Part shown: positions 36,180-49,529 of the stretch, one piece after another
Layout of the letters: every line of letters begins with the position of its first letter
Numbering within the stretch: the first letter of the stretch is position 1
DNA from: Salarias fasciatus
Taxonomy: Eukaryota; Chordata; Actinopteri; Blenniiformes; Blenniidae
Assembly: GCF_902148845.1 (NCBI RefSeq)
Contig: NC_043746.1
Coordinates: forward strand, 12,696,706 to 12,760,705
DNA: 64,000 nucleotides
Direction: 5' to 3'
Made by a program: the position numbers and the translations under genes
Notes under the pieces: generated by a model
Database searches by the model: none
What the model saw: the letters and a program-made list of their open reading frames with translations, nothing else
What the model was told of the DNA's origin: nothing

Positions 36180-36270
36180 GGTGTATTTTTTGACGTCGTC
36201 CCCCAAACCCCCATTCTCCAAATTCCCAGAAGTCCCCACGCCTTCCTCCCTTCTCCAACTCTTTGATCGT

Positions 36271-39200
36271 TCAGGGTTTGTTCTGGTCGCCGTCCTGCAG
36301 GCTCCGGGGCTCAGGTGAAACGTCCACACATCCGCCCTGGTGAGTGAGACTCCGTCGAGCGTGACTGCGCCTCCGCGGACCGGGAGATCGCCGCGGACTG
36401 CCAGGCAGCTTTGAAAAGAACCGAGAAAGAGATTTAAAAGAATGGTAAACCTTCTGGAAGCTGTAAGGTTACAGTAAACGCTGACTACAGATTTCTATCG
36501 TGCCCTCTTTATCCATTAATGTCCAGCTTTGTTGTACAAATGGCTTTAAAATGTGACACACTAAGTCAATTTATTGTATAAAACTGAAGCTCTGACAACA
36601 AGTTCTTAAAGAAAGTTATTACGAACTGAAATATTTTAATAGGAACAAATGTGTTTACCTGTTCACACCCTTTATCGTCATCATCCAGCTCACTGATGGA
36701 CTGCATCAGAGAGAAGAGATTCATCCTGCCGCTGCGATTAACACTGGGAGTAACCTGGAATAATAATAAAAAAAAAAAACGCTTCAGATCTATTCTTTGA
36801 GCCTGTTTCTGTGAGATCCTTGAAGTCCGTTTCACCTTATCGGGTTCATTTATAGTGATGACAGGACCAGATGCTGCTCCGGTCATCTCGGTCTCCATGC
36901 TGTTGTCGGGATCTGGATGTTCAAACACCTGGACGTGTTTCAGAAGGGTTGTTAGACGATGCTTAAAGCATTAAAACTATTTTACCCCAACTCATGGAAA
37001 TAATCACCTCATGGTCTTCATCTGAATCACTTTTTTCATCGGGGCACTCTTCACCTTCCCCCTCCACATCAAGCCCCTCATCCTCATCATCATCATCATA
37101 CTCCTCCCCATCATCCTCCTCTTCATCTTCATCATCATCATCGTCTTCTTCTCCATCTCCTGGTTTTGCTTCTTTCCCTCCGTCCGGCTGGTGCACAGAC
37201 TTCTGTCTTTGGTCTCTTGATTTCCGCCTCCAGAGTGTGCTGTGGCGCTGCTGGCTGGATGGATGAACAGGCAGAACGACACAACAGTTCTCCGGTCAGT
37301 GGTTAACGCCATGGAATCAGGAGGAAAATGACACCAAAGAGTTATTTGGGTCAATAGTTTTCATGTTGGAAAAAAACAGCTGATCATTTCAGACAAGAGA
37401 TCTTCGCACAGCTGACCTGGCGGTGAGGATGCCGTTGTAGGTCTGCAGCTGCTTCATGAAGCCCTCGTTGGGCTTGATGATGGCCCGGCGATCCCTGACG
37501 AAGGCCAGAGCCACGTCCAGCGTCCAGCGCTGCTGCTTCATGGCGTAGGCGATCACGGTGGACGCAGAGCGCGACACGCCCATCTTACAGTGCACCAGCA
37601 CACCCTGCCCGCTCTTCCTGCAGTACAGAGATGAATGTTTCAGGGATTTTATTCAATTATTGAAGCGCAGCGGGAGGACATGAACATACCTGGTTAGAAA
37701 CACAGAAAGCTTGTGTCTGAACAGACTGATGATCTGATGAACACGGTTTATCAATGGCTGATCAACTGGTCAGGATTTCCAGTATTTCTCAGTTTCTTCT
37801 TCATGAATAAAAGTAAACTGTACACAATTGATTTTTGTGCTCGTGTTGTTTCACAGCTCAGCTTAAATTTGTGAACACCAACTTCAGCTGAACAGGTAAT
37901 CAATGTGATTAGAAAACTAAAGATAAGCCAAACACTGTTTCGTCGGCTGTGCTTATTTGCTTTCATGTGGCGTTGGATGAAACAAAGCAGAAGTACCGAG
38001 CCTGTGACTGTTTGATGGCAACATGTAACGCAGTTCCCCGTATCAGTCTGGCAGTTTATAACATCACACCAAAACATGTAAACACTGAGAAGTGTCATAT
38101 ACATGGGAGAGATGTGTAATTTGTGTCTCATGATAAAAGAACTAACTCTCAATTTAGATTCTAAAATTACTTCAGTTTCTTTTTTGGAAACTGGCTTGTT
38201 CTGTAGCTGAGCAAAGGATTTGAATACTTAACCAATACAATCAGATCACTGTTGATGAAATTCAAGACAACAAACGAATTAAGTGTGTCCAACAAGAAGT
38301 CTGCATCATCACACAGATGGTCAACACGAGCGACCTTTCAGTACCATGAGGTACACTGTGTCACACGTTTCACCTCCTGACTGAGCTTCAGGCAGCCGGA
38401 GCAGTCACAAGAACAAGAAACATGTCAGTTTGATGACGAACTAACATGCAAGCCTTTATATCATGATAGACACTTCTACTTATTTAGAATTTTGCATTTT
38501 AGTTTCTAATAGTTCTGTAGGATTTCACACTTTTAACATATCTTTATTACTTCTTAAAAATATGGATTTTTTACTAAAAATCAACTTGATCTTTATTGGT
38601 TTTTGTGGCTTACTTATTATACATTGTTCATAATTTCACTCATATTTTATTGCCTTATTTTGTTTAACTGTGAAAAGCATGCATTAATTTCTACGCATAA
38701 TATTATTGCTGTTTGTCGTTACTGGATGTTTGCATGTCTGTTTGTTCACACGTGCACGGATGAGTATGTATACCAGTATTTTTCTTCTGAATTTTCTTTT
38801 CCAGTAACTTCAGAAGCAACTGGAGTGGCATTTTATTGTCTGAAAAACTACAAGTGTGGTGCTGTGTGCTTGTGTACAAGGGCCGTCTGAAACGGGCTGT
38901 GCAGATTTTCCCTTCTACCTCGCAGTGTTGATGAAGTTGTACGTGTCCGGCCAGTGTGACAGCAGGTCTGTGGCTTCCACGTCGTACACCCGGATGTTCA
39001 TGTAGGTGAAGGACTCTGGGAAGAAGTTGTCAATCTCTCTGGTCACATTCAGAATGTAGCCGATGCTACAAAACAGACGCAAACTCAGCGTGAGTAAAAG
39101 TGGCGATTCAGCAAAACAAAACGCCTCCATCAGTCCGACACACGTCACAAAGTATGAGAACACACAGAGCTACAGGAACTTCACAGTCAAAAGCACTGAC

Positions 39201-39837
39201 TTGTTTTTCTGCAGCTCTTCGAAGTTTGCTGCATTCCACTCAGAGCCCTGAATGGAGTGAAAAAACAAAGAGGTTCAGACTGAGTGAAGACGGAAGGCAT
39301 CCAGAGAGTACTATCGCTGTTAACACACATCTCCCACAAAAGGGGAAGTTACAGTGGCATGAACACTTCCTGGCGAAAGCTGACTCCAGTCAGTTTAGTG
39401 ACCAGTTCAAGAGAAATGCTGTCTCGCCGCCGAGGTAAAACACAGCGTACTCACACACAGTGATCACTCACCAGGTAAAGATAATCAAATATCTTGGAGG
39501 GCTTGTCCATCTGAGCCATGGTGACCATCATTTCATTGTCGATGTACTCTTTGTAGGGCCTCATGTCAAACCCGATCCTGGTCTTCAGTGCACTCTGCAC
39601 CTACAGTGGCAAATGAGACGACAAACATTGAGCTGCTGTATTTTTTTCCCCCAGTATCTGTAAAAAAGAGAAACCGTGTGCAAGGAGGAACGGGTCTAAA
39701 GGCTGGCAAAGCTTCACTTTGAGGCATGTGTGAAAACTTGTGTTTGTCCGTTAAATGAACGTCACTTTATGCATCATCTTTCCCAGGTTCAGGAGACTCA
39801 AGGTGCTTTCATGAGGCTCATTGCGCGCACACACACC

Positions 39838-39870
<33 letters not shown>

Positions 39871-42800
39871 CAATGAGGATGGCTTTTATGGTTGACCTTC
39901 ACTGGCTGCATTCTGAGTTTCACTGTCTCGCTTAAGAACACTGACATATGGACAACACTGAAAGAAAAGAAAATGTTGGAAAACAAAATCCATTTTCATA
40001 AAAAACAAGACTTTTTGTTCTGAAATGATGATCCTTGTGAGGGTGGGTCCATCGTGTAAAATCCTGGCCTTTTTAAAGAACAGACGGGCAACTGCCTCAC
40101 TTGTTTTTTGCTCTGGTGGTGATAAATATCGGGATTTGTAGGGATATTTTTGGCCAAGATTCCCAAAGACATTTATTGAAAACATTTTGCGAGCTGCAAA
40201 CACTGCAGCCCTATAATTGCCCTTCTTTTGTCATGCACATGTTGCTGCTTCTACTTCCTTTTTTCTCTCTCCTCCTCCTCCTCACCATTTTACACGTGAG
40301 GTTGTCCAGGTCTTCGGTTCTCATGATGTCTCTCAGGTGCTCTTTGATGAGTTGCTCATTGGAAACTCGATCTGATGAGCTTCAAAGACGACAAAGTGAA
40401 TTTACTATTACCACGAAAAAATTTAATAAATCATCAAAAATCAAGCGTCCCTGGTGCGTTTTTTTTTTTTACAGAGACAGAAGATATCGCAGTGATGTGA
40501 CGAAGAGAGGCTTCACCTCTGTCCATCACTGTCTTTGCGCACAGACTCCAGGTCGTTCATGACCTCCCACTCGTTCAGGCAGAAGCGGTCCGACTCGATG
40601 TGCTGGTGGTAGTGCTGAACCCACTCCAGACCCGAGCCCGGGATCACGGCTCCCTTAACCGCACGCTCGCAGCAGCCATGCAGCGCCTGCAGCACCGACC
40701 TTTAAGGGGACGAAAGAGAACGTCGGCTGGGAAAACGACAAGCTTCAGAGAAAAGCCACGGAGGGGAGGATGGCTTCAGTTTTAAGACCGACAGTGACGC
40801 TGGGGGAGGCTTTTTCCAGACTGATTTATGGGATGCTACTCACCACAGGGTCTGCATAGACACAGGTTTAAAAATTCTGGTCTCCTCCGCTGAAGTGACG
40901 CTGAAACCGCTGAAAAGCCAAAGTTCAAAATAGATCAATTCTCATAAACAGGCCTGATGAGGACAGGAAGAAGGAAGGTGAGAAAAAAAAAAAAAAAAAA
41001 AAAAGGGAAGCGATACTGGTAAGATGCATGACAGGGCCGCAGCTCAGTCTGACAGAGAAGTTATTCAGCGTAAATTAGCGACAGTTCTTGTGAATAATTG
41101 TGGAGAACTAAATTGTGAATACACGAGAGCGGCATTAGCACAGTCTGAAGTGCGATCCAGTCTGACGAGGGTGGCATGTCGCACCAGTTCAAACGATCAC
41201 AGGATGCTGCTCGACGCTCGGTGTGCGGCAGAAAACTAGCGAGAGTTCACACCAGGGTGTCTGCACCATGTTACACGGTTTAAACTTTAACTGTCAATTT
41301 CACTGTGACTCAAATCTTAATACCGAATACAATGTAATGTTACTGTTTATTAAACGATGATTAAAATGCTTCGCTGCTTTATCTAGCAGTAAAAAGAAAT
41401 AAACAAAAAACAAAGATATCCTCCGCTTCAACCTCTCATGATTGATTATATTCAGGACACCTGGATTGATTTTGATTTTTTGGACAACAACTGTCAGGAA
41501 ATGTCCAATGAGAAAGTGCTCTGCCCATTTTCCAAAGAGAACGTCTACTCAAAGGTCTGACTACTCTAATAATATTGAGTGTGTGACAGGCAGGGAATCC
41601 TGTCTGTGATTAGACACTCATACTGAGGGTGTCCTTCAGTGAACTGTAATAACTTCTATATATGGGGGGGAAAACTCCATTTTTCTGGCTTCTAGTAGGT
41701 TTACATATTTTGCAGATGTTGTAAATGTTCTTGATATCATGGTTCTAAGAATGTCTACTAAATCCTTTCATATGAAGGTGACCAAAATCACATCTGTAAG
41801 AATAAAGTCCTACTTTTAAACTACACACTCAACCTGTGCTGAAAAGGCCATTATGTCAACTGTAGGCACACAATAGAGAACTACTGACGTTTTCAAGGAA
41901 TAATTTATTTGCAATTTCAGTTCACTCAGAAGCATTTTTCATGAAACTTTCATTTCTTTATGAAAACACATGACCTACATGCTTATGTAAGGTTCTGGGT
42001 TGTAATTTACGAAGAATGATTCAGTTCCAGAAATAAGACCATTACTCATTCAGATTATCACTGGCCATGGTCCCAGACATCGGACTGCACCGTCTGTGCG
42101 GCAGCGCTGCGGACTCCTCGCTGGTGTTTTTACACTCCAAATTCAATCAGCAGTCACTTAAAAGAAGAATGGAAAAGAGGTCGTTCTCACCCGTCTCCAT
42201 CCAGATATACTTGGGTGTCGCTCCATATGGGCAGGACCAGGCCGATGGTGCACTGATCACTGTGACAAGGAGAGGAGGACACACACGGAGTCAATAAAGG
42301 AGCTTCATTGTGTGAAAGCCGAAGCAGAAATCTTATCCCGGAGTCTCCGTGGAACAGGACACCTGCATCTTGGTTACACACCTGTCTGAGCTGGGGAAAT
42401 CCATGCCCAGCAGGATGCTCTCCTGCTTGTTGCTCAGCGTGGAGACGACGATCAGATACCTGACTCGAACCGAGCTGACCGACTCCAGCTGCACCGCCTG
42501 CATGACGGAGGACCGAGGGAGTGGAAGACAGACAGGAAACGTGAGACCGAGTTAAAAAAATTAAAAAAAAAAATTGAGAGAGAGAAATTATCTCAATGTG
42601 CATCGCTTTGCAGAAATCAAGTGCAGAAATTGTTGGATGATTCTCTCCTGGAGTGGTGAATGATCTCCCACTTTGACGTTTTTATCAGTTCAGCTGCTTA
42701 ATCGTGCAATTAGAACTGAGAAAAGGAACTAAATGTTCAGTGTGGTGAAATTCCCATGAGTCAAATAAAACGTGGCTATAAAACCATTTAGAATGCAACC

Positions 42801-45800
42801 AAATTCATTCAGCAACGGACTGACAAACTCCCTGGCGAATGTGTAATCACCGGGAAGTGCCAAACCTGTAGTGAATACAATGAAGCAAGTAGAGCTACAA
42901 ACGGAGGGCTAAGAGGTTTACCGTCATGTTCCTGAACACAGAACGGTCGACCTGAGGTCACACATTATCCACACACTGCAGAGTGAAGTGCGAAACATTC
43001 ACAGTCGAGGCCCAAATGTAATTTGATCTGCTGTGGCCGTTTGCATCGGGGTGCCATTCACCAGAGAAAGGACTTGACCTGACCTGCTTTGATTCGTAGT
43101 GCGTGTTTGGAGATGAGACCTTACCAGCTTTATAGTGTCCTCTGGTCGCAGTTGCTCCACCATGGCATGGACGTGTCGGTGTCGTATGTCTGACGCATGC
43201 TTCACCGGAGAGACGGCTGAGGGAGAAGTCTCCTCCTGAAGGTCCACGTTCTCGCCTTCCTCCAGCAGGAGAACCGCCCCCTTGACCAGGGCAAAGCTCT
43301 CCCTGGAAAGCAGCACAGATTAATGACTTTTGCATCGTTCTCCTCAAGCTACTTGCTTGTTACTGTTTTGTTAGGAGTGTAATTAAATGACAATTCACAG
43401 TCTTAGCTGTACTCACCTTTTCTGAAGGATCCCTCTTCTTTGGAAGCTTTCATCCTTTAAAAATGAAATAAATCAAAGCAATGTCACATAGCATAGACAG
43501 AAAAAGTGTAGGTAAGAGTGTGTGCGTGTGTGTGTGAAATTCAGATTTAAGACAGATTGTATTTCAAGGAGGCTATTATAGTTTAATGGTACTTTTGTAA
43601 AGGCAAAAATTTATGTTTCCATTATTTCTAGGCTACAAGATAAATAAGATAACAAAAAAAACCAACAACTATGAATTCACAGTTCACCACTACTCTGCTG
43701 CCTCATTGTTTTTAAGCGTTACCAGTAACACATTGTCTGAGAGAAAGCCCTGTTTTCCAAGTGTGCACACACATAGCGGCAAAAAGCATTCCCTAATTCC
43801 TCTGGTGAAATGTGGTCTGACAGATAAGGTGCAGTGGTGGAGAGACGGACACAAATAGTGACATGTATGAAGAGGGAAATGGAAGCTGGGGGCTAAAAAC
43901 TAGCAGATAAATAATTAATATACAGAAAGAAAGAAGGTAATAAAAGGATAAATTCAATACAAGACAAAGGATAAATTAAAGAAAGAAGTAGCAGTTTATC
44001 AAGGTTTTACAGAGAAAGAAACTCGAGACAGTAACTTTACCTGTTACGCAACTGACAAGTCCAGACAGAGTCAAGAAAAAAAAAAAACAGAAATTAAAGA
44101 GGAGAAGTGCGGACGGAGCTGGGAAAGGAATGATGAGGGTTTGAAGAGGAAAAAAAGGAGAGAACAAGTTAAGATAGCAGCATTATGCAAAAAAGAAAAA
44201 AAAAAAGAAAAGAAAGAAAGACTTAGACCTGCAACTGGGGTGTGTATGGTTAAGTAGGCAATGATAACAACCAAAGAAAGTCTTTTACATAACATTTTCA
44301 TGATAGAGGGACAGAAAAATGCTGATGTTACAGTGAATATATGATAATGTATACATTTAACAGACAGTGTGACTCGTTTGCTAAACATGCTGGAATGAAT
44401 GTAAATGAGAGCTAATTCACACCTGTGGCCCTGCATCGGCTGCATATTTACACCACAAATCTACTGCTGCAATCACATTGCAAGGAAACAAGTGCAAAAC
44501 AGAAGACTCTCGTTGCCACTCAAGCAAATATACCGATGCTATCCACAAATGGACAAGTTCAGAAGCTGCTGTTCTAGAACAGCACTTACAAACACTCTGA
44601 ATCATTCTTTTTAAAAAGCAAAAGTAACTTCATATCTGTGTGTACAAAAGATGCGCGCACAACAGCGTCAACTCACTGGAGCAGTGGCGATGGATGGGAT
44701 TCTGTGCAGCGTTAAGCGAGCCATTGCACTGCACAGGTCTGCGCTCACTCAGCCTGCTACTTCTGGCAGGCTCAGACAGGATTTGCAGGTTTCCCAGCCA
44801 AAAGTGTGCGGTGGGTGTGGTGAATAGTTCTCTGCAATGACACGTGGATAGCTGGCTTAAATCATAAACAATAAATACTACAGTTTCCCAATATTTATTT
44901 ATTCTAATTGTTTGCATACGTTCATGGTTTTATTATTGTTGCTTGTTCTGTAAGGCAGGATGAGTTTATGCACTTGCAAACTTATGAGTTTCATGTGACC
45001 GTAGAGCTGCTTCCATAAGTCATGTTCCCATGGTGCATTTCTACAGTTTGAGGACATTATTATCAATACAAACAAAAGTTGTTGAAAACTTCTTGAGAAA
45101 TTTCAGAAGGTCAGATCCCCAAGAGGAATCCTTACAAGAATGCAACTTTGGATAAATTCTTTGTTAGTCCAAATGAAGTTAAAATAACTATACTTCTGAA
45201 TTACTACGATCAGGCACTTTGAAATTCAGGTCAAATCAATCGCTGAACTAGAATAAAGTAAACGTTAAAAGTTCATTATTTATTGTGTAACAGCTAAAAA
45301 AATGATTGCTGCAACTAGTTTTAAGAAGTAAAACATTGACTTCAGGAAGTCAACTGAAATTCAAACTTCAAGGAATTCTTTGTTGCTCAGTCGGGATTGA
45401 GTGACGTTTGCCCCCTTTTTTTAATCAATGTGATTACACACTTAAAAATGTCGGGAGGTCCCTTGCTGTAAAAGCTACACATTTACACATACACAAGTAC
45501 ACATTTAAAGCTAGTTATTATGTAAGAAGACATATTTATATACTTGCACATGAAGACAGACAAGTTCATACAAGTAACCGCTCAACAAAAGGTATTGTCA
45601 GTTCCAGGTATTTGACAATGAACACAGCATTCCTGAAGCACTGCTGCCCAATCCCAGCGTGCAGGGATCTCCTGCCCTCTATGTTACCTGGCTTAGAGTT
45701 AGATAATTAAGTCATTATCACGCTTCTGCAGGGCTTGAGGATGAGCCATTCATTTAGATCAGGTGTGTTTATCCAGGGAGAGAGAAAAGACGTGCAGCAC

Positions 45801-46597
45801 TGAGAAACAATGTGCACAGTGATTACTGTGTACACAAGAGAAAACAGCCCTGCTCTGCCTGTTTTAAATGGCTCCCTGCTCCAGCTTAACTTCATTCAAA
45901 TGGAAGTCTGATGACGACTCACCAGTTTGATCCTGATGTGTTGGAGCAGGTAAAACCAATTAAATGACCCCCAGCTTGACTAATACAAATAACATTTTAT
46001 CTTCTATATCAAACACATGCAGTCCTGAAAAACAGAATTGCTGGAACGTTGACAAATATCCAATTAAATCAATGGAGGTTCAAGAGAAGCAGCACAGCAC
46101 TTCAGCACCTTCATAAATGTAAAATGAAAGCATCAGACAGCAATGAAACGTTTCCAGGGTCCTGGTCTGCTGACCATTAGTCTGACTGTGGGAACGCCTG
46201 CTGCAGTACATGACATCTACCAGGGACCCAGTGAAACACAGGCTAATGGTCTGGCGTTATAAACAAGTGAGCGGTCCAAACGGAATGCCGAATATTGATT
46301 CACGAGCTATAAACAGACATCGATTCGTTGCTGCAACAAACCACAAACAACTAGCTAGCAACAGTGTGTGTAGCCTGTTACAACCAGTCCAGGCTAACAG
46401 CTGTCGATAGCGTTTGCTGGTGGTGCACAGCTTAAAACGACACGAATGCGCATAAACATTCCAAGGAAAATATTTTTTCTCACCTTTTCGAGCTTGGTCC
46501 GCTCTCTGACTTCCTTTGCCTTGCCTGCGTATTTGTTCCGCAAGCGGAGCTCCTTATTCCGCCCTCTGTGGCTTTCGAGGGAGAGGACTTTCACCAT
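36271..46597 (-). CDS. ssh3: Slingshot protein phosphatase 3, cofilin phosphatase (16 exons, 651 aa)
   Basis: Slingshot phosphatases reactivate ADF/cofilin by removing the Ser3 phosphate. Exons in gene order are 46597-46484, 43454-43417, 43302-43125, 42497-42382, 42259-42191, 40909-40844, 40699-40517, 40379-40286, 39600-39472, 39247-39201, 39065-38919, 37617-37417, 37254-37008, 36928-36836, 36754-36659 and 36408-36271. The SSH-N region (about 50-240) includes LVLPIWSDTQVYLDGDGGFS. A DEK-C-like module follows at about 260-315. The dual-specificity phosphatase domain (about 320-460) has the signature HCKMGVSRSA, with catalytic Cys at about 404. ESFALVKGAVLLLEEGE and RMNLFSLMQSIS favour SSH3 over SSH1 and SSH2; human SSH3 is 659 aa. 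A strongly acidic Asp/Glu tract (about 480-543) follows the catalytic domain. The first exon (MVKVLSLESHRGRNKELRLR) is unlike mammalian starts and is the least certain part. Confidence 0.9.
37060..37165 (-). repeat. Trinucleotide-rich tract coding the acidic segment of ssh3
   Basis: Interspersed GAT/GAG/GAA triplets (CATC/CCTC on the plus strand) produce the Asp/Glu-rich segment of exon 13. It looks like expansion of a coding microsatellite. Confidence 0.7.
37618..38918. other. ssh3 intron 11, nothing notable
   Basis: AT-rich intron of 1.3 kb between exons 11 and 12. The open frames inside have no support. Confidence 0.6.
40910..42190. other. ssh3 intron 5
   Basis: Holds an A homopolymer at about 40983-41004. 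No other gene is visible. Confidence 0.6.
43455..46483. other. ssh3 intron 1 (about 3 kb)
   Basis: Purine-rich stretches (43920-44220) and otherwise ordinary sequence. An alternative promoter or first exon could lie here, but none is evident. Confidence 0.5.
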
Positions 46598-46640
46598 GTA
46601 CAGCACAGCGGCTGCTCCTCCGGAGTCTTCACTCCCGACT

Positions 46641-46676
46641 CGACTAAAGCCGAGCGGAGCCGACTAAAGCCGAGCG
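46641..46676. repeat. Tandem 16-bp direct repeat in the ssh3 5' leader
   Basis: CGACTAAAGCCGAGCG occurs at 46641-46656 and again at 46661-46676, a period of 20 bp, some 45-80 bp upstream of the ssh3 ATG. Confidence 0.85.
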
Positions 46677-46699
46677 TAAAGCGGGAGGTTTCGATTACG

Positions 46700-47589
46700 T
46701 CATATGTATGAAAAGTTTCAACTACGTCATCGTGACAACTATAAACAACACCGTAAAGTTAATGTTTTACCTTTAAATTAAGAAAAAAGTCAATACACAT
46801 TCTATACAATATTTATTTACATACTATTCTCATAAAAAAACGATACTTGGCTTTTGCATGAAATTTCAGAATGAATCTAAAATACATGATCACTTTTACA
46901 GGTGAACTTAATGTGACCTTCTCTAAACTTTAGAATGCACATGTCCAACGTTTCAGTGTTCTCTAACAAGGAGCTTAGCATACAAGTTTACAACAGTTGT
47001 TTGATACATGAATCGATCAATACATCTTCTGGTTCAGTTGAAATTGGTATTTGAACAGTTGTACTCTTCATGTTCTTCACATTTTGATATGAGACCAAGA
47101 CAATAATCTGATTTGATCAACAGTACCTCATCAATGCAAGGCTTCAAATAGAATTTTCTCTGACAGAAGTGGCCATTCTCATATTGTAAAATTAGCAGTT
47201 TTCAATACTGAGAGACTGGAAGACACAGAAAGACATAGGAGTGGGTTTTCCTTTGATCACATCCCTCACTGATGACTGTTTAATGCTGAACAGTGTCCTG
47301 TGGAACTGGATGGTGAATGCCACTCAGCTCTGGGCTCATTTTAAGGTAGGTGAGAGGCACCCAAGTGTAATGTCAGACCACTGGAAATCGTTTGCATCAG
47401 CGTCAGATGTTGTGCAAGGTTACGAGACCTGATGAAAGTCCATTTATGTTGAAACAATGTTGGATAAGGAGGGTGCTGTTTGGTGTTGGTGTTACAGTTG
47501 TTAACCGACAGACAACAGATTTTGTTGTCAAGCTGTAATTGATGCTCAAAGTCACATGAAAAGTTACTGAGATGCTGAAATGTTGTTGG

Positions 47590-47638
<49 letters not shown>

Positions 47639-48200
47639 CATAGACTGTTTGAGATGAGGAAAGCCCCAGTGGACACTTCAGCTTAAATGCCCTCCTTTCA
47701 AGATGTATCACTCCAGCATAAAGTTTTTAGGTTTTCCATAAATTTCACACGAAAATCAATTATCTTGAGTAGTGTAGATATTTATTTTTATCTGACCTTC
47801 CTTCCTCACACATTATTTGATTTCTTACAGTGCAGAAGTTTTGATTACAATTTTTACAAAGATCAGTAATTTCAAGAATAGCAACCTGTTGATGGAAGAT
47901 AGAATGGCCTGGGGATAGAATCACTAAATCAAAAATAGGCCCTCTCACATTATTTTTATTAGGATTTTATTTTCCTTTTCTGCTTTTATTTTTAAGTAGT
48001 ATGTCATTTTACTCATACTCATCTGCAATTTAATTCAATTTCTTTTATATAGCATGAATACAACAGCCATTCCAGTATTTTATTAAAAGAATAACACTAT
48101 ATTCAGTACCACGAGGTGCATGTTGACGAATGCAAATCCAAAAGCTTTGGTCTTCCATCCTCTGCCTTGAATGAATATTCAGAAACAAAATGCATGCCCG
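46700..48200. other. Intergenic between ssh3 and grhpr
   Basis: The divergent gene pair is separated by about 1.8 kb. Apart from CRE-like TGACG/CGTCA words near 46695-46730 and a (GTT)n repeat, nothing is recognised. Confidence 0.5.
47590..47638 (+). repeat. (GTT)n microsatellite
   Basis: About 16 GTT units between ssh3 and grhpr. Confidence 0.95.
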
Positions 48201-48214
48201 AAGGAGTGAAGCGT

Positions 48215-48228
48215 CTGCGCATGCGCAG
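48215..48228. promoter_or_regulatory. grhpr: Perfect NRF1 palindrome upstream of grhpr
   Basis: CTGCGCATGCGCAG is a perfect 14-bp palindrome containing the NRF1 consensus. It lies 152 bp before the ATG and probably marks the core promoter. Confidence 0.65.
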
Positions 48229-48379
48229 TGAAGTGAGACGGAGTACTTCCTGGTTAAAAGAGCATGTGAAGTGTAGTCTTTTACAAAGGTGAACAGTTTG
48301 TCGCTGCAGTGCTTTGCGAACATCGACCACCGTCCGCGTGTCACGCGGGGTCTGGACTTCTTCTTCGCTGTGGAAGGGG

Positions 48380-49467
48380 ATGCAGATAGCAGGCAGACTG
48401 ATGAAGGTTTTTCTAACAAGGCGCATCCCGCAGGAGGGAATGAAGATCCTGTCTGCGACTGGAGTGTATGAAGTATATTTAACTTTCCACTACAGATCTG
48501 CTGTGACGGCTTCATGTTACATACTTGGGTTGCTGTGAGAAGTTTCCTAAGGTCACACACAGCCAGGGTTGCTGCTTAAACTGCTAGAAGCATGTCTTGA
48601 AAGAGTTTGAATTGAATGCTGTTTCAATGCATTAAGTCCTCTTCTGTCTGCACGGATCCAGGTGTGAGGTGTCTCAATGGGACTCGGACGAACCAGCGCC
48701 CAGGGCAGAGCTGCTGAAAGGTGTCCAGGGAGCTCATGGCCTCCTGTGTATGCTTTCCGATAAGATCGATGCTGAGGTCCTGGATGCTGCAGGTACTCTG
48801 CAGGATGTCACTGATGCAAGCCTGTGCCTCTGATTGACTCTTATTTTGTTTGAGGGCACAAGGCCGGTCGGTTTCTATATTAGGAAAAAGATTGGTCGCA
48901 ACTGTGTAAAAATACTTTATTATGCATTTGATCTATTTATTAGTCTTTGTATATTTTCTGAATATTTCTTAATTCGTTTTCGTTTGCATTTATTTTGTTA
49001 AGATGTATTATTCTTTTATTTTGCATGTTAGTTTTGGGGTAAATGAAGCATTATTTTTTGTTGGGCTTATTTTTGTAGATTTCATTATTACTACAAGCAC
49101 CTGGAGTTTATTTAGGGAGGTTGCAGGCATAGGACCAGCATGCACCTGGTTTTTAATCAGAGCAGGAGAGGCAGCAGGAAATGAAGACTCCAATTTGTTT
49201 GCATGCTTCAGGAGTTTAACCAAGATAAAACTCACCGGAATTTAGTGGATATTTATTCTATTGCCTGCATAAACCACAACCCATGGTGCATCAGTGGCAA
49301 TTTGTAATTAAAGTAAATTTTTTGATGTTTTTTTTTTTTGTATTGAAGACAAATAGCCACTATAATAAGTAATGCTTAACCCACCCCAATGATAAACTTC
49401 AGTTTCCAAGGACAAAATGTGGTGATTCTTCAAAAGACATGATTAAAATCAGTTGCCAAACACACAC

Positions 49468-49529
<62 letters not shown>

